A stretch of DNA of 64,000 nt from Bacteroidales bacterium. Its GTDB lineage: Bacteria > Bacteroidota > Bacteroidia > Bacteroidales > UBA932. The stretch's first letter is position 1; every line of letters starts with the position of its first letter. A program made the position numbers and the translations under genes. The notes under the pieces are model-generated. The model was given only the letters and a program-made list of their open reading frames with translations. It was not told the origin of the DNA and did not search any database. The stretch covers positions 12,258 through 76,257 of the forward strand of contig JAFZDJ010000001.1 in assembly GCA_017561265.1 (NCBI GenBank), read 5' to 3'. Below, piece after piece: positions 56,194 through 64,000 of this stretch.

Positions 56194-56319
56194 ATGTGGT
56201 TCGCAGTATTAGTATTCGTATGTCTTTCAGTGGAAGTTCTCAGCTACCTAACCGGAGGTGACACCAAGAACGGAATAAACGGTCAGAACAGGGAAAAGAC
56301 ATCGCCGGAAGCTGCATAG
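56194..56319 (+). CDS. Small 41-aa single-helix membrane peptide
   Basis: The frame begins MWFAVLVFVCLSVEVLSYL, one membrane helix, and ends with a polar tail (GDTKNGINGQNREKT, PEAA). It is preceded by GGAGGTAATC, a strong Shine-Dalgarno sequence at good spacing, which is rare in Bacteroidota and supports real translation. No family recognised. Positions 56320-56402 hold nothing further I can support. Confidence 0.5.
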   Translation: MWFAVLVFVCLSVEVLSYLTGGDTKNGINGQNREKTSPEAA

Positions 56320-56402
56320 ACAGATCCGGCGACTGAAATAAATGTGAAATATGATGAGCCTCTGCGTCTGGTTGGCCTGACCACTGCCGGAGGACGAAAG
56401 TG

Positions 56403-57485
56403 TCACTTCACTTTCACAATCTCCACAGGCTGCTGCTGTACCTGATCCAGCGGATGTGACTGGTATTTGATCCTGCTGAAGTCGATGTCCATCAGATCGA
56501 TGCATCTGATATTACTGTTCCAGGCAGTCCTGTAGTAGAATTTCATGGCAGTCTGATCAGTAGCTGAAGTAAATTGGGTTGCGCTAGGGAGTCCCTTAGG
56601 AATGTCGGCCTTGGCATGCTGGCTTCCTACAGGAATATCGAAGTTGTTCAGAATATGGAATGCCTGCACAACAGTCTCGAATCCTGTAGCCCATACAGGA
56701 GATGTGGTCTGGAAGAATGCAGCTCTTACAAATCTTGAAGGAGAAGTAAAGTCTCCCGGAAGACCGATCATTCCGCTTCCATGGCCGAGAGCCTTCAAGG
56801 TGATACCCGGAGCAATTGTATTGTCAGGGGCAGAACCAGGCACAAGGTTGACATAATTGTTCAAGTTGGTCATATGCCACTGGAATCCCGGAGCATTTGT
56901 CATGACGCCCAGCTCGTTCTCATAAAAATGAGGTACGCCGGCCACAATTTCAATAACGACCATTCTTCCGGTAGGCTCGGCGATTCTCCAGTGCACAGCA
57001 CCGATATTATGATTCAAGGTAACAAGGTCTACTTGTTTTAAAGCAGATTTCACCTGATCGATTGAAGAGAACTGAGACAGAACCCACGACACGAACTGCA
57101 TGTCGCACAAGGTCTTGTCGTCGTTTGCCGGATTGTACGGTGCATATTCTCCATACTGAGGGAAGAAGAACAGGCCTGCCGACAATCCGGCCTCATTTAT
57201 TCCTTCCACGACGAAAGGCTCATACTCGGTATAGATACCGACATAACCATACACAGACTTGTATTTCAGGCCATTCTCGCCTTTTGGAGTATAAGACTGA
57301 TGCTCATGTCCACGCGGAGCCACGACATATCCGCACTGCATCGGTGTTGCAGCCCATTCGACTGTCCTTGCCACTATCCTGCTGCCGTCCTGCGCATTCA
57401 ACGAGATTCCTGTGCAGGCATCGGAATCCGGAGCAGACAAAGCCCACAATCCTATCACCATTGCTATTCCTATAATACGTTTCAT
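56403..57485 (-). CDS. Choloylglycine hydrolase-like (linear amide C-N hydrolase) protein
   Basis: This 360-aa protein has a signal peptide (1-23, ending DSDA) whose cleavage exposes Cys24 as the N-terminal nucleophile of the Ntn-hydrolase fold. Arg40 (VARTVEW), an Asn in MTNAPGF and an Arg in SPSRFVRAAFF match the catalytic set; the Asp of bile salt hydrolases (RxxD) is Glu43 here. The family includes bile salt hydrolases and penicillin V acylases; I cannot decide which substrate it uses. I chose ATG 57485 over an upstream start because it directly begins the signal peptide. Confidence 0.87.
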   Translation of the reverse strand: MKRIIGIAMVIGLWALSAPDSDACTGISLNAQDGSRIVARTVEWAATPMQCGYVVAPRGHEHQSYTPKGENGLKYKSVYGYVGIYTEYEPFVVEGINEAGLSAGLFFFPQYGEYAPYNPANDDKTLCDMQFVSWVLSQFSSIDQVKSALKQVDLVTLNHNIGAVHWRIAEPTGRMVVIEIVAGVPHFYENELGVMTNAPGFQWHMTNLNNYVNLVPGSAPDNTIAPGITLKALGHGSGMIGLPGDFTSPSRFVRAAFFQTTSPVWATGFETVVQAFHILNNFDIPVGSQHAKADIPKGLPSATQFTSATDQTAMKFYYRTAWNSNIRCIDLMDIDFSRIKYQSHPLDQVQQQPVEIVKVK

Positions 57486-57556
57486 ATTTTTAATTTTTAA
57501 TAATTCCAGACGCACTATAGCAATGTTCAGACCATTGGCATATGCTCAAAACAAAA

Positions 57557-57580
57557 AAGGATGACCTTCAGGCCATCCTT
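57557..57580 (-). terminator. Terminator of the amino-sugar operon
   Basis: AAGGATG-A-CC and GG-C-CATCCTT pair around TTCA; the minus strand continues with TTTTTTGTTTT. It lies 21 bases past the DUF4332 stop. Confidence 0.88.
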
Positions 57581-57601
57581 AAATGAAATCTGTACGATAT
57601 T

Positions 57602-58009
57602 CTAGTAAGTCATTGTACCTGGAAGCTCCTTGGCGCAGTCGATCATCTTCTGGATCTCCTTTGCAACAGGAACACGGCGTACGAGGTGCTTCTCCTCATT
57701 GACCTCAAGCATCTTTGCTGCAAGATTCTCAGCATTGCGGTGAGCAAGTTCCTTTACTGTATCAACGCCGGCAGCCTCAAGAAGTTCTGCAAACTGAGGA
57801 CCAACACCCTTTACACGGAAAAGATCTGCATGATTGCACCATTTGAGAATAAGCTTGCCTGAGATACCTGTCTCCTCCTCAAGAGCCTTACGGCCTGCAG
57901 GAGCTGCACATTTAGCAAGAAGCTGAGCAGCGGTAACAAGACCTGCTGCTGTAAGTTTTTCAGCATAAGCTGCGCCTACGCCTTCAATGTCGATTACTTT
58001 ATAAGCCAT
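57602..58009 (-). CDS. DUF4332 helix-hairpin-helix protein
   Basis: This 135-aa protein has two helix-hairpin-helix units, IEGVGAAYAEKLTAAG (about 8-23) and VKGVGPQFAELLEAAG (about 66-81), as in the DUF4332 family. Such units bind nucleic acid or other proteins. It is the last gene in a run with the phosphosugar mutase 27 bases upstream; a functional tie to sugar metabolism is not evident. Confidence 0.85.
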   Translation of the reverse strand: MAYKVIDIEGVGAAYAEKLTAAGLVTAAQLLAKCAAPAGRKALEEETGISGKLILKWCNHADLFRVKGVGPQFAELLEAAGVDTVKELAHRNAENLAAKMLEVNEEKHLVRRVPVAKEIQKMIDCAKELPGTMTY

Positions 58010-58036
58010 AGTATTAAAATTTAAGTGGTTAATATA

Positions 58037-59698
58037 TTATTTGCTGAACTGTGATCTGAGAGCCTCGTTCTTCGCATCTGCGTCAGCACCCTTGATGCCG
58101 AAATAGAACTTGATCTTAGGCTCTGTTCCAGAAGGACGTACAGTCACTACATCACCAGCCTCATTGTAGAACTGAAGCACATTTGATGATGGAAGACCTG
58201 TTTCCTCAGGCTTTGTATAATCGATTACCTTGATTACTGGAGAGCCTGCGAGCTCTGTAGGAGGATTCTGACGATAGTCAACCATCATCTGAGCAATCTC
58301 CTCAAGACCAGCCTTGCCCTTCTTTGTAACAGAGATGAGTGATTCCTTGTAGTATCCGAACTCCGCATAGATGTCCTGGAGGAGCTGATAGAGGGTCTTG
58401 CCCTGCTCTGCCGCCCATGCAGCACACTCTGCAACAAATGCACATGAAATCGGAGCATCCTTGTCGCGTACGAACTCACCTACGTTGAAGCCGTAGCTCT
58501 CCTCGCCACCGCATACGAAAGTAGCGACACCCTCATTCTTCTTGATCACGTCAGCGATCCACTTGAAGCCTGTAAGCACATTGTGAACCTTCACACCATA
58601 CTTGTCAGCGATTGCGCGCATGAGCTCTGTTGTAACGATAGTCTTGACGATATACTGCTTGCCGTCGAGCTTTCCGAGCTCTGACCAGCGGCGGAGGATG
58701 TAATATGTGAGGATAGAACCAGTCTGGTTACCGTTGAGGAGAACCATCTTGCCCTCGTTGTCACGTACTGCGATACCGATACGGTCTGCATCCGGGTCAG
58801 TAGCCATGACGAGATCAGCACCCTCCTTCTCAGCAACAGCAACAGCCATTGCAAGAGCTGAAGGCTCCTCAGGGTTAGGAGACATCACTGTAGGGAAGTT
58901 TCCGTCAACAACATCCTGCTCAGGAACATGATAGATATTCTCGAAACCAAGCTTCTTGAGGAACTCAGGAACGATCTCTACACCTGATCCGTGGATAGGA
59001 GTATATACTATCTTAAGATCCTTGTGAGCCGCTACAGCCTCTGGAGAAAGCATGAGAGTCATCACTGAATTGAGGTATGCCTCATCCATCTCGTGACCCA
59101 TCACCTCGATTGGAGCTGCATCAGCGCCTGGCTCGAACTTGACCATTGAAGGGTCTGTGATCTTCGCAACCTCGTCGACGATCTCCTTGTCTACCGGTGA
59201 CTTCACCTGTGCTCCGTCTGACCAGAACACCTTGTAACCGTTGTACTCCTTAGGATTGTGGGATGCAGTGATCATGATACCTGCTGTAGCCTTCTTTGTT
59301 CTCACAGAGTAGCTCATGAGAGCGATCGGATGAAGCTTCTCGAAGATGTATACATGGATACCGTTTGCTGCAAGAACGTTTGCTGCAATCTGAGCGAACT
59401 CAGGGCTGTTGTTACGGCTGTCGTATGAGATACATACGCTGAGAGGGCCTTCGCAATTCTCCTTCATGTAGTTTGCAAGACCCTGTGTAGCCATACCGAC
59501 TGTGTACTTGTTCATACGGTTGGTACCGACACCCATGATTCCGCGAAGTCCGCCTGTACCGAACTCGAGGTTTCTGTAGAATGCATCCTCAAGCGCTACA
59601 GGATCGGTCTCCTGAAGTGCAATGATCTGAGCCTTAGTTGCTTCATCAAAGTTTCCGTCCAGCCAGCTCTGGACTACTGTTCTGAAATCTCTTTCCAT
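58037..59698 (-). CDS. Phosphoglucomutase/phosphomannomutase family phosphosugar mutase
   Basis: This 553-aa enzyme interconverts hexose 1- and 6-phosphates. The four family signatures are intact: phosphoserine loop ITASHNPKEYNGYK, metal loop DPDADRIGIA, sugar loop GGEESYGF and phosphate loop RPSGTEPKIKFYF. Its length suits the PgcA-like alpha-phosphoglucomutase group. It stands 25 bases after nagB. Confidence 0.94.
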   Translation of the reverse strand: MERDFRTVVQSWLDGNFDEATKAQIIALQETDPVALEDAFYRNLEFGTGGLRGIMGVGTNRMNKYTVGMATQGLANYMKENCEGPLSVCISYDSRNNSPEFAQIAANVLAANGIHVYIFEKLHPIALMSYSVRTKKATAGIMITASHNPKEYNGYKVFWSDGAQVKSPVDKEIVDEVAKITDPSMVKFEPGADAAPIEVMGHEMDEAYLNSVMTLMLSPEAVAAHKDLKIVYTPIHGSGVEIVPEFLKKLGFENIYHVPEQDVVDGNFPTVMSPNPEEPSALAMAVAVAEKEGADLVMATDPDADRIGIAVRDNEGKMVLLNGNQTGSILTYYILRRWSELGKLDGKQYIVKTIVTTELMRAIADKYGVKVHNVLTGFKWIADVIKKNEGVATFVCGGEESYGFNVGEFVRDKDAPISCAFVAECAAWAAEQGKTLYQLLQDIYAEFGYYKESLISVTKKGKAGLEEIAQMMVDYRQNPPTELAGSPVIKVIDYTKPEETGLPSSNVLQFYNEAGDVVTVRPSGTEPKIKFYFGIKGADADAKNEALRSQFSK

Positions 59699-59723
59699 TT
59701 GGTCAGTTAGTTGTTTAGTATTA

Positions 59724-60515
59724 TTAAAGATTATCTTTTTCTATGTCCTTGAAATATCTGTATGTATTGACTTTAAGCTCTCCGACAGCAAGTTCGTCTG
59801 CAACAATGATTCCATGCGGATGTGCCTGAAGGGCAGAAAGGGTACACTTGTGAGAATATGCACCTTCGATAGCCTCTCTCAGTGCATTGGCCTTCTTATG
59901 GCCGAATGCAAGTACAAGCACCTCTTTCGCATCCATCACAGTGCCCACACCTACAGTAAGAGCTGTAGTCGGAACCTTGCTGATATCTCCGTCGAAGAAG
60001 CGTGAATTGACAAGAATGGTATCATATGTAAGACTCTTTACGCGTGTACGTGACACAAGCGAAGAGAATGGCTCATTGAATGCAAGATGACCGTCCTCGC
60101 CTACTCCGCCCATGAAGAGATCGATGCCTCCGGCTGCTGCGATCTTCGCCTCATATGCTGCGCACTCTGCAGCAAGATCCTCGGCATTTCCGTTAAGGAT
60201 ATTGATATTCTCCTTAGGAACATCGACATGGTCGAAGAAATTCTTGGCCATGAAAGAATGATAACTCTCAGGATGCTCTTCCGGAAGGCCTACATACTCA
60301 TCCATATTGAATGTGATGACGTTCTTGAAGGATACTTCACCGGCCTGATACATACGGATAAGTTCCTGATATGTTCCGACAGGAGTGCCTCCTGTAGGAA
60401 GTCCCAGAACAAACGGTTTGTCTGTTACGGCAGCCTTTGCCTTTATTCTTGATACAATATAACGTGCAGCCCATGCAGAGCCTTTTACACTGTCCTGATT
60501 GATGATAAGTCTCAT
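59724..60515 (-). CDS. nagB: Glucosamine-6-phosphate deaminase
   Basis: This 263-aa enzyme converts glucosamine-6-phosphate to fructose-6-phosphate and ammonia. The catalytic motif [14 protein letters not shown] keeps Asp, His and Glu, and [18 protein letters not shown] keeps the substrate-binding Asp. It is 12 bases after a NagB-like/LmbE fusion whose own NagB site is altered, so this copy is probably the working deaminase. Confidence 0.95.
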   Translation of the reverse strand: MRLIINQDSVKGSAWAARYIVSRIKAKAAVTDKPFVLGLPTGGTPVGTYQELIRMYQAGEVSFKNVITFNMDEYVGLPEEHPESYHSFMAKNFFDHVDVPKENINILNGNAEDLAAECAAYEAKIAAAGGIDLFMGGVGEDGHLAFNEPFSSLVSRTRVKSLTYDTILVNSRFFDGDISKVPTTALTVGVGTVMDAKEVLVLAFGHKKANALREAIEGAYSHKCTLSALQAHPHGIIVADELAVGELKVNTYRYFKDIEKDNL

Positions 60516-60527
60516 TTCTATGATGTT

Positions 60528-62447
60528 TTAAAACAATTTGACAAATACTTCTATCGCCTGATATTCCGCCATGCCCAGCTCATCGTAAAGACGTGCGGTA
60601 TTCTGCGTCCTTTCCTCGGCTCTCTGCCAGAACTCACGAGGATCTTCACCCGGGAATGGAACGATGTCCTTCTGGGAAAGATGTCTGTAGATGGCATGAC
60701 GCTTCTTGATCACCTCATCCGGGCTGAGCGGAACCGCCATATCCACCTTTCCAAGCTCCCATTCCATCCATGCGCCTCTATAGAGCCATACATGACATTC
60801 ATCAAGCCATGCCTCACCCTGGAGCTGTTTCAAAGCTTCCAGAACGGCTTCCGTACATACACGATGCGTGCCATGAGGGTCGGCAAGATCTCCTGCAAGA
60901 TAAATCTGATGAGGCTTCACCTTCTGGAGAAGCTTTATGATTATGTCAATATCAGCCTGCGTACGCTCCCCTTTCTTTATGCCTCCCGTTTCATAGAACG
61001 GCAGGTTGAGGAAATGGGTGTTGGTCTCATCATTAAGGCCGAAAGAACGTACGGCACTCTTTGCCTCAGCTCGACGGATCGCACCCTTCAGTTCAAGAAG
61101 AGCCCTTGGTTCCGGCTGTCCAGGCTTCTTAGACGCAATTATATCCCTGACCTCATCAAACCTGTCACCGAAGCCAAGTTCACGTGCCGCATCCATGTGC
61201 TGGAGAACGACATCATCATGCACTGCAACGTTACCAGAAGTCTCATAGGCCACATGTACATCATGTCCCTGCTCTGTAAGACGGATGAATGTTCCTCCCA
61301 TCGAAATCACATCGTCGTCCGGATGAGGAGAGAATATCACGACTCTCTTCGGGAAAGGAGAAGACGGAACAGGTCTTGTACTGTCATCGGCATTCGGTTT
61401 TCCACCCGGCCATCCTGATATGGTATGCTGAAAGTCATTGAACACCTTTATATTGATCTGGCTGTACGGACCGAACTGCTCGAGCAATTCTCCGAGTCCG
61501 TTGGACAGATAGTCGGCCTGAGTCAACTTGAGGATAGGCTTATGAACCTGTTCGCAAAGCCATACAACGGCCTTTCTTATGAATTTCGGAGTCCATTCGC
61601 AAGGTCCTACGAGCCATGGAGCGACATTTCTGGTGAGAAGACCAGCCGCATTATCGTCAACATAGAATGAAATATTGTTATGCTTCTGAAGGAATGATGC
61701 AGGGCAGGCAGGATCCATAGGATCTTCAACAATCTGCTTCACGACCTGAGCCTTATCCTCTCCCCATGCGATAAGATGAATCTTTTTTGCACTCATCATG
61801 GTTGAGATACCCATGGCTATAGCCTTATCAGGGGTCTCGTCAACATTTCCGGCAAAGTTCCTGGCCTGCCTCTTTCGTGACGCATATGGAAGAAGAACTG
61901 TCCTCGTGCGGCTCTTTTCAGATGCTCCGAATTCATTGAATCCGATCTGTCCCTTTTCACCTGTTCCCATGATAAGAAGGTCCAGGCCAGATGCCATACG
62001 GTCATATTCCGCACAGAACTCGGTAACGGAAACAGTGTCCTGGATTTCCTTCAACTTAGGCACATGTACATTCTCTGGAGCAATATCAACCTTTGTCACA
62101 AAATCCGAATAAAGTCTTCTATTACGGCTGTGACAATCCTCCGGAGCCGGATAATACTCATCAATGCTGTATATTTCAACATTCTTGAAGGAAACCTCAC
62201 CTGAATTGTATCTTCTCACCAAAGCCTTGTACAATTCTACGGGAGACGAACCAGTGGTAAGTCCAAGTCTGAAAACACCGTCGCAGGCATTGATTGAAGC
62301 TACAACCTTCTCTGCAAGTCGTTCACTGGCTGCTACCTCATCATCATATATATGAGCCGGTATTCTTTCAAAAGTATGCTTTATGCCATTAGGCAGCCCT
62401 GTTTCAATAAGACCGCCGTCCTTAGGCAATGAGAATTTCTTCTTCAT
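60528..62447 (-). CDS. NagB-like / LmbE (PIG-L deacetylase) fusion protein
   Basis: This 639-aa protein has an N-terminal NagB-like domain (about 30-270) and a C-terminal PIG-L/LmbE domain (about 370-600) with zinc motif SPHPDDDVISMGG and LADPHGTH. In the NagB part the motif reads GTGEKGQIGFNE: the catalytic Asp and His of DGHxAFNE are Lys and Gln, so it likely cannot deaminate. LmbE enzymes remove acetyl groups from N-acetylglucosamine units. The protein may deacetylate an amino-sugar phosphate, with the NagB-like half binding it; this is inference. Confidence 0.88.
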   Translation of the reverse strand: MKKKFSLPKDGGLIETGLPNGIKHTFERIPAHIYDDEVAASERLAEKVVASINACDGVFRLGLTTGSSPVELYKALVRRYNSGEVSFKNVEIYSIDEYYPAPEDCHSRNRRLYSDFVTKVDIAPENVHVPKLKEIQDTVSVTEFCAEYDRMASGLDLLIMGTGEKGQIGFNEFGASEKSRTRTVLLPYASRKRQARNFAGNVDETPDKAIAMGISTMMSAKKIHLIAWGEDKAQVVKQIVEDPMDPACPASFLQKHNNISFYVDDNAAGLLTRNVAPWLVGPCEWTPKFIRKAVVWLCEQVHKPILKLTQADYLSNGLGELLEQFGPYSQINIKVFNDFQHTISGWPGGKPNADDSTRPVPSSPFPKRVVIFSPHPDDDVISMGGTFIRLTEQGHDVHVAYETSGNVAVHDDVVLQHMDAARELGFGDRFDEVRDIIASKKPGQPEPRALLELKGAIRRAEAKSAVRSFGLNDETNTHFLNLPFYETGGIKKGERTQADIDIIIKLLQKVKPHQIYLAGDLADPHGTHRVCTEAVLEALKQLQGEAWLDECHVWLYRGAWMEWELGKVDMAVPLSPDEVIKKRHAIYRHLSQKDIVPFPGEDPREFWQRAEERTQNTARLYDELGMAEYQAIEVFVKLF

Positions 62448-62473
62448 CAGATCACTGAAATATTTACATCCAA

Positions 62474-62504
62474 CAAATATAGTGATTAATAATCATTTTA
62501 CAAA
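62474..62504 (-). promoter_or_regulatory. Promoter and palindrome of the amino-sugar operon
   Basis: Minus-strand -33 TTTG (complement of 62501-62504), 19-base spacer, -7 TATATTTG (complement of 62474-62481). In the spacer is the perfect palindrome TGATTA-A-TAATCA (62483-62495), a likely operator. Confidence 0.78.
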
Positions 62505-62509
62505 TGCGC

Positions 62510-63175
62510 TCAACGCACCTGAGCTATTATCTCAAGGGCATCCTTGCACAGCCTGGTGACCGCACTCCAGTCCTTGGCCGCGATCGCTTCCTTAGGGAAG
62601 AGGTTGCTGCCCATACCGACGCATGTGACACCAGCCTTGAACCATCCCTCAAGATTTTCCTTTGTAGGTTTCACTCCGCCTGTGACCATGATCTGGCTCC
62701 ATGGCATTGGAGCCTTCAGACCTTTCACGAATGCAGGGCCGAGGACGTCGCCAGGGAAGACTTTGCACAAATCGCATCCCAACTCCTGAGCCTTGCCGAC
62801 TTCAGATACGGTTCCGCAGCCCGGACAATATGGAACGAGACGGCGGTTACATATCGGTGCTATCTCCGGATTGAAGAGAGGCCCTACTACGAAATTCGCT
62901 CCCAGCTGAAGATATAATGCAGCTGTAGCCGGGTCAACGACAGATCCGATACCCATGATCATACCAGGAAGCTCTTTATTGGCATATTTCACCAGTTCAC
63001 CGAAAACTTCATGAGCGAAGTCGCCACGGTTTGTAAATTCAAATGCACGCACGCCACCATCATAGCATGCCTTCACGACAGCCTTTGCTGTTTCGAGATC
63101 GGCGTGATAGAATACAGGAACCATGCCTGTCTCCTTCATTGCCGATATTACCTGTTGCTTATTGTACTTTGCCAT
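62510..63175 (-). CDS. eda: KDPG/KHG aldolase
   Basis: This 221-aa TIM-barrel enzyme cleaves 2-keto-3-deoxy-6-phosphogluconate to pyruvate and glyceraldehyde-3-phosphate. Lys138 in CDLCKVFPG is the Schiff-base lysine and Glu46 in FEFTNRG the proton carrier; [11 protein letters not shown] and [11 protein letters not shown] are typical. It is 4 bases after the KDG kinase gene, together giving the end of uronate breakdown. Confidence 0.93.
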   Translation of the reverse strand: MAKYNKQQVISAMKETGMVPVFYHADLETAKAVVKACYDGGVRAFEFTNRGDFAHEVFGELVKYANKELPGMIMGIGSVVDPATAALYLQLGANFVVGPLFNPEIAPICNRRLVPYCPGCGTVSEVGKAQELGCDLCKVFPGDVLGPAFVKGLKAPMPWSQIMVTGGVKPTKENLEGWFKAGVTCVGMGSNLFPKEAIAAKDWSAVTRLCKDALEIIAQVR

Positions 63176-63179
63176 AATC

Positions 63180-64000
63180 TTATCTTGATACTCGTCCTGA
63201 TCCGTCTCCCTTCATAAGATTTTCAACCTCTGCAACTGTAACCTGATTATAGTCACCGAAGATTGTGTGCTTCAGACATGAAGCTGCGACAGCGAAGTTC
63301 AGAGCCTTCTGGTCATCGCCAGGATATGAAATCAGTCCATAGAGAAGGCCGCCCATGAAGGAGTCTCCGCCACCTACGCGGTCAACGATATGAGTGATAT
63401 CATATCTTGGTGACTGATAGAGCGTTCCATCGCTGTAGAGGACTCCTCCCCATGTGTTATGATTAGCGTTGATCGAACCTCGGAGCGTGATGATGACCTT
63501 CTTTGCTCTTGGGAATTTTGCCATGAGCTGGGTGCATACGCTCTCGAACTCGGCTGCATTCACCTCTCCCTGAGTGGCTGTGACGTCGAATCCTTCAGGC
63601 TTGATTCCGAAGACCTTCTCGGCATCTTCCTCATTTCCGAGGATGACATCACATCCGGCCACGAGCTCTGGCATCACTTCGGATGCTGTCTTTCCGTATT
63701 TCCAGAGGTTCTTGCGGTAGTTGAGGTCGCATGACACCTTGACGCCAAGCCTGTTCGCAGCCTGTATTGCCTCAAGACATACATCTGCTGCACCCTGGCT
63801 GATGGCAGGAGTGATACCGGTCCAATGGAACCATTCGGCACCCTCGAACACCTTATCCCAGTCGATCATGCCCTTCTCGATGGTAGAGATAGAGGAATGG
63901 GCGCGGTCATACACGACCTTGCTCGGACGTGCTACGGCTCCGGTCTCGAGGAAGTAGATACCGAGACGGTCTCCTCCGAAAACGCAATGTTCTGTTCCCA
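63180..64000 (-). CDS. kdgK: 2-keto-3-deoxygluconate kinase, PfkB family (5' end beyond window)
   Basis: The gene runs off the right edge; 273 codons are visible and translation is open to 64000. Visible parts include [15 protein letters not shown] near the N-terminal side, [23 protein letters not shown] and the ATP/anion site [15 protein letters not shown] with the catalytic Asp. The enzyme phosphorylates KDG to KDPG for the neighbouring aldolase. The first residues are missing here. Confidence 0.9.
   Translation of the reverse strand, partial: GTEHCVFGGDRLGIYFLETGAVARPSKVVYDRAHSSISTIEKGMIDWDKVFEGAEWFHWTGITPAISQGAADVCLEAIQAANRLGVKVSCDLNYRKNLWKYGKTASEVMPELVAGCDVILGNEEDAEKVFGIKPEGFDVTATQGEVNAAEFESVCTQLMAKFPRAKKVIITLRGSINANHNTWGGVLYSDGTLYQSPRYDITHIVDRVGGGDSFMGGLLYGLISYPGDDQKALNFAVAASCLKHTIFGDYNQVTVAEVENLMKGDGSGRVSR

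Noticed and set aside
63180..63914. Start of the KDG kinase at an internal GTG at 63914
   Set aside because: The frame continues upstream with typical kinase sequence ([15 protein letters not shown]), so the gene simply extends past the window.
1..64000. Mobile elements, CRISPR arrays, tRNA or rRNA genes
   Set aside because: I found no transposase, integrase, regular repeat array or tRNA-like cloverleaf anywhere in the window.

Overview
The window looks like the chromosome of a gut or rumen type Bacteroidales bacterium (Bacteroidota); I cannot fix the genus. The support is: promoter boxes of the Bacteroidota form (-33 TTTG, about 19-21 bases, -7 TAnnTTTG) before many genes; lipoproteins and TonB-receptor-like barrels; and typical Bacteroidota families (S46 and M64 peptidases, DUF1573, GtrA, PspC, a NagB-like/LmbE fusion, a GPH-type sugar symporter). 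I see no tRNA, rRNA, CRISPR array, insertion sequence, phage or plasmid gene. Genes are densely packed, several convergent pairs overlap at their stop codons, and no gene-free stretch exceeds 300 bases.

Layout. 149-12472 is a hemicellulose degradation cluster: carboxylesterase and GH115 glucuronidase on the minus strand, then GH127 arabinofuranosidase and two tandem GH3 enzymes on the plus strand, the second with an added DUF1573 domain. No SusC/SusD pair is visible. 12567-17371 holds a 42-aa peptide, an M64 lipoprotein, free methionine sulfoxide reductase, a MauE/thioredoxin-like membrane protein with a small Cys-rich lipoprotein, and a TauE exporter. 17384-24579 carries an ABC exporter, a nucleoside kinase with aspartase, and a PfoR-like membrane protein with a LOG-family protein. 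24586-26994 is a redox group: FKBP, a NifX-like protein, a flavodiiron protein with an unusual Cys-rich insertion, and rubredoxin.

27043-29318 has an AAA ATPase, a HAD phosphatase and an unknown 170-aa protein behind a palindromic promoter and a foldable leader. 29359-35247 is one operon: queuosine precursor transporter, ClpS, M13 peptidase, ClpA, Aat. ClpS, ClpA and Aat are the adaptor, unfoldase and amino-acid transferase of a bacterial N-degron pathway. 35235-38988 holds threonine aldolase, a DUF4250 protein, a dicarboxylate/amino-acid symporter and a porin. 39031-40951 is an ECF sigma operon with a tiny membrane protein, a CDP-alcohol phosphotransferase and GtrA. 41096-43110 is PspC-PadR-PspC.

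43136-48448 contains an outer-membrane receptor-like protein, a single polypeptide joining an ECF sigma factor to a transmembrane helix and an outer-membrane barrel-like domain (the most unusual gene here), and a serpin lipoprotein. 48443-51556 is a sugar uptake/oxidation operon. 51741-57485 has an esterase, a UDG-family protein, a DPP11-type S46 peptidase, a NYN protein, a 41-aa membrane peptide and a choloylglycine-hydrolase-like enzyme. 57602-64000 is amino-sugar and uronate metabolism: DUF4332 protein, phosphosugar mutase, NagB, NagB-like/LmbE, KDPG aldolase and KDG kinase (cut by the window end). GH115, aldolase and kinase together fit growth on glucuronate-decorated xylan; the order of steps is inference from families.
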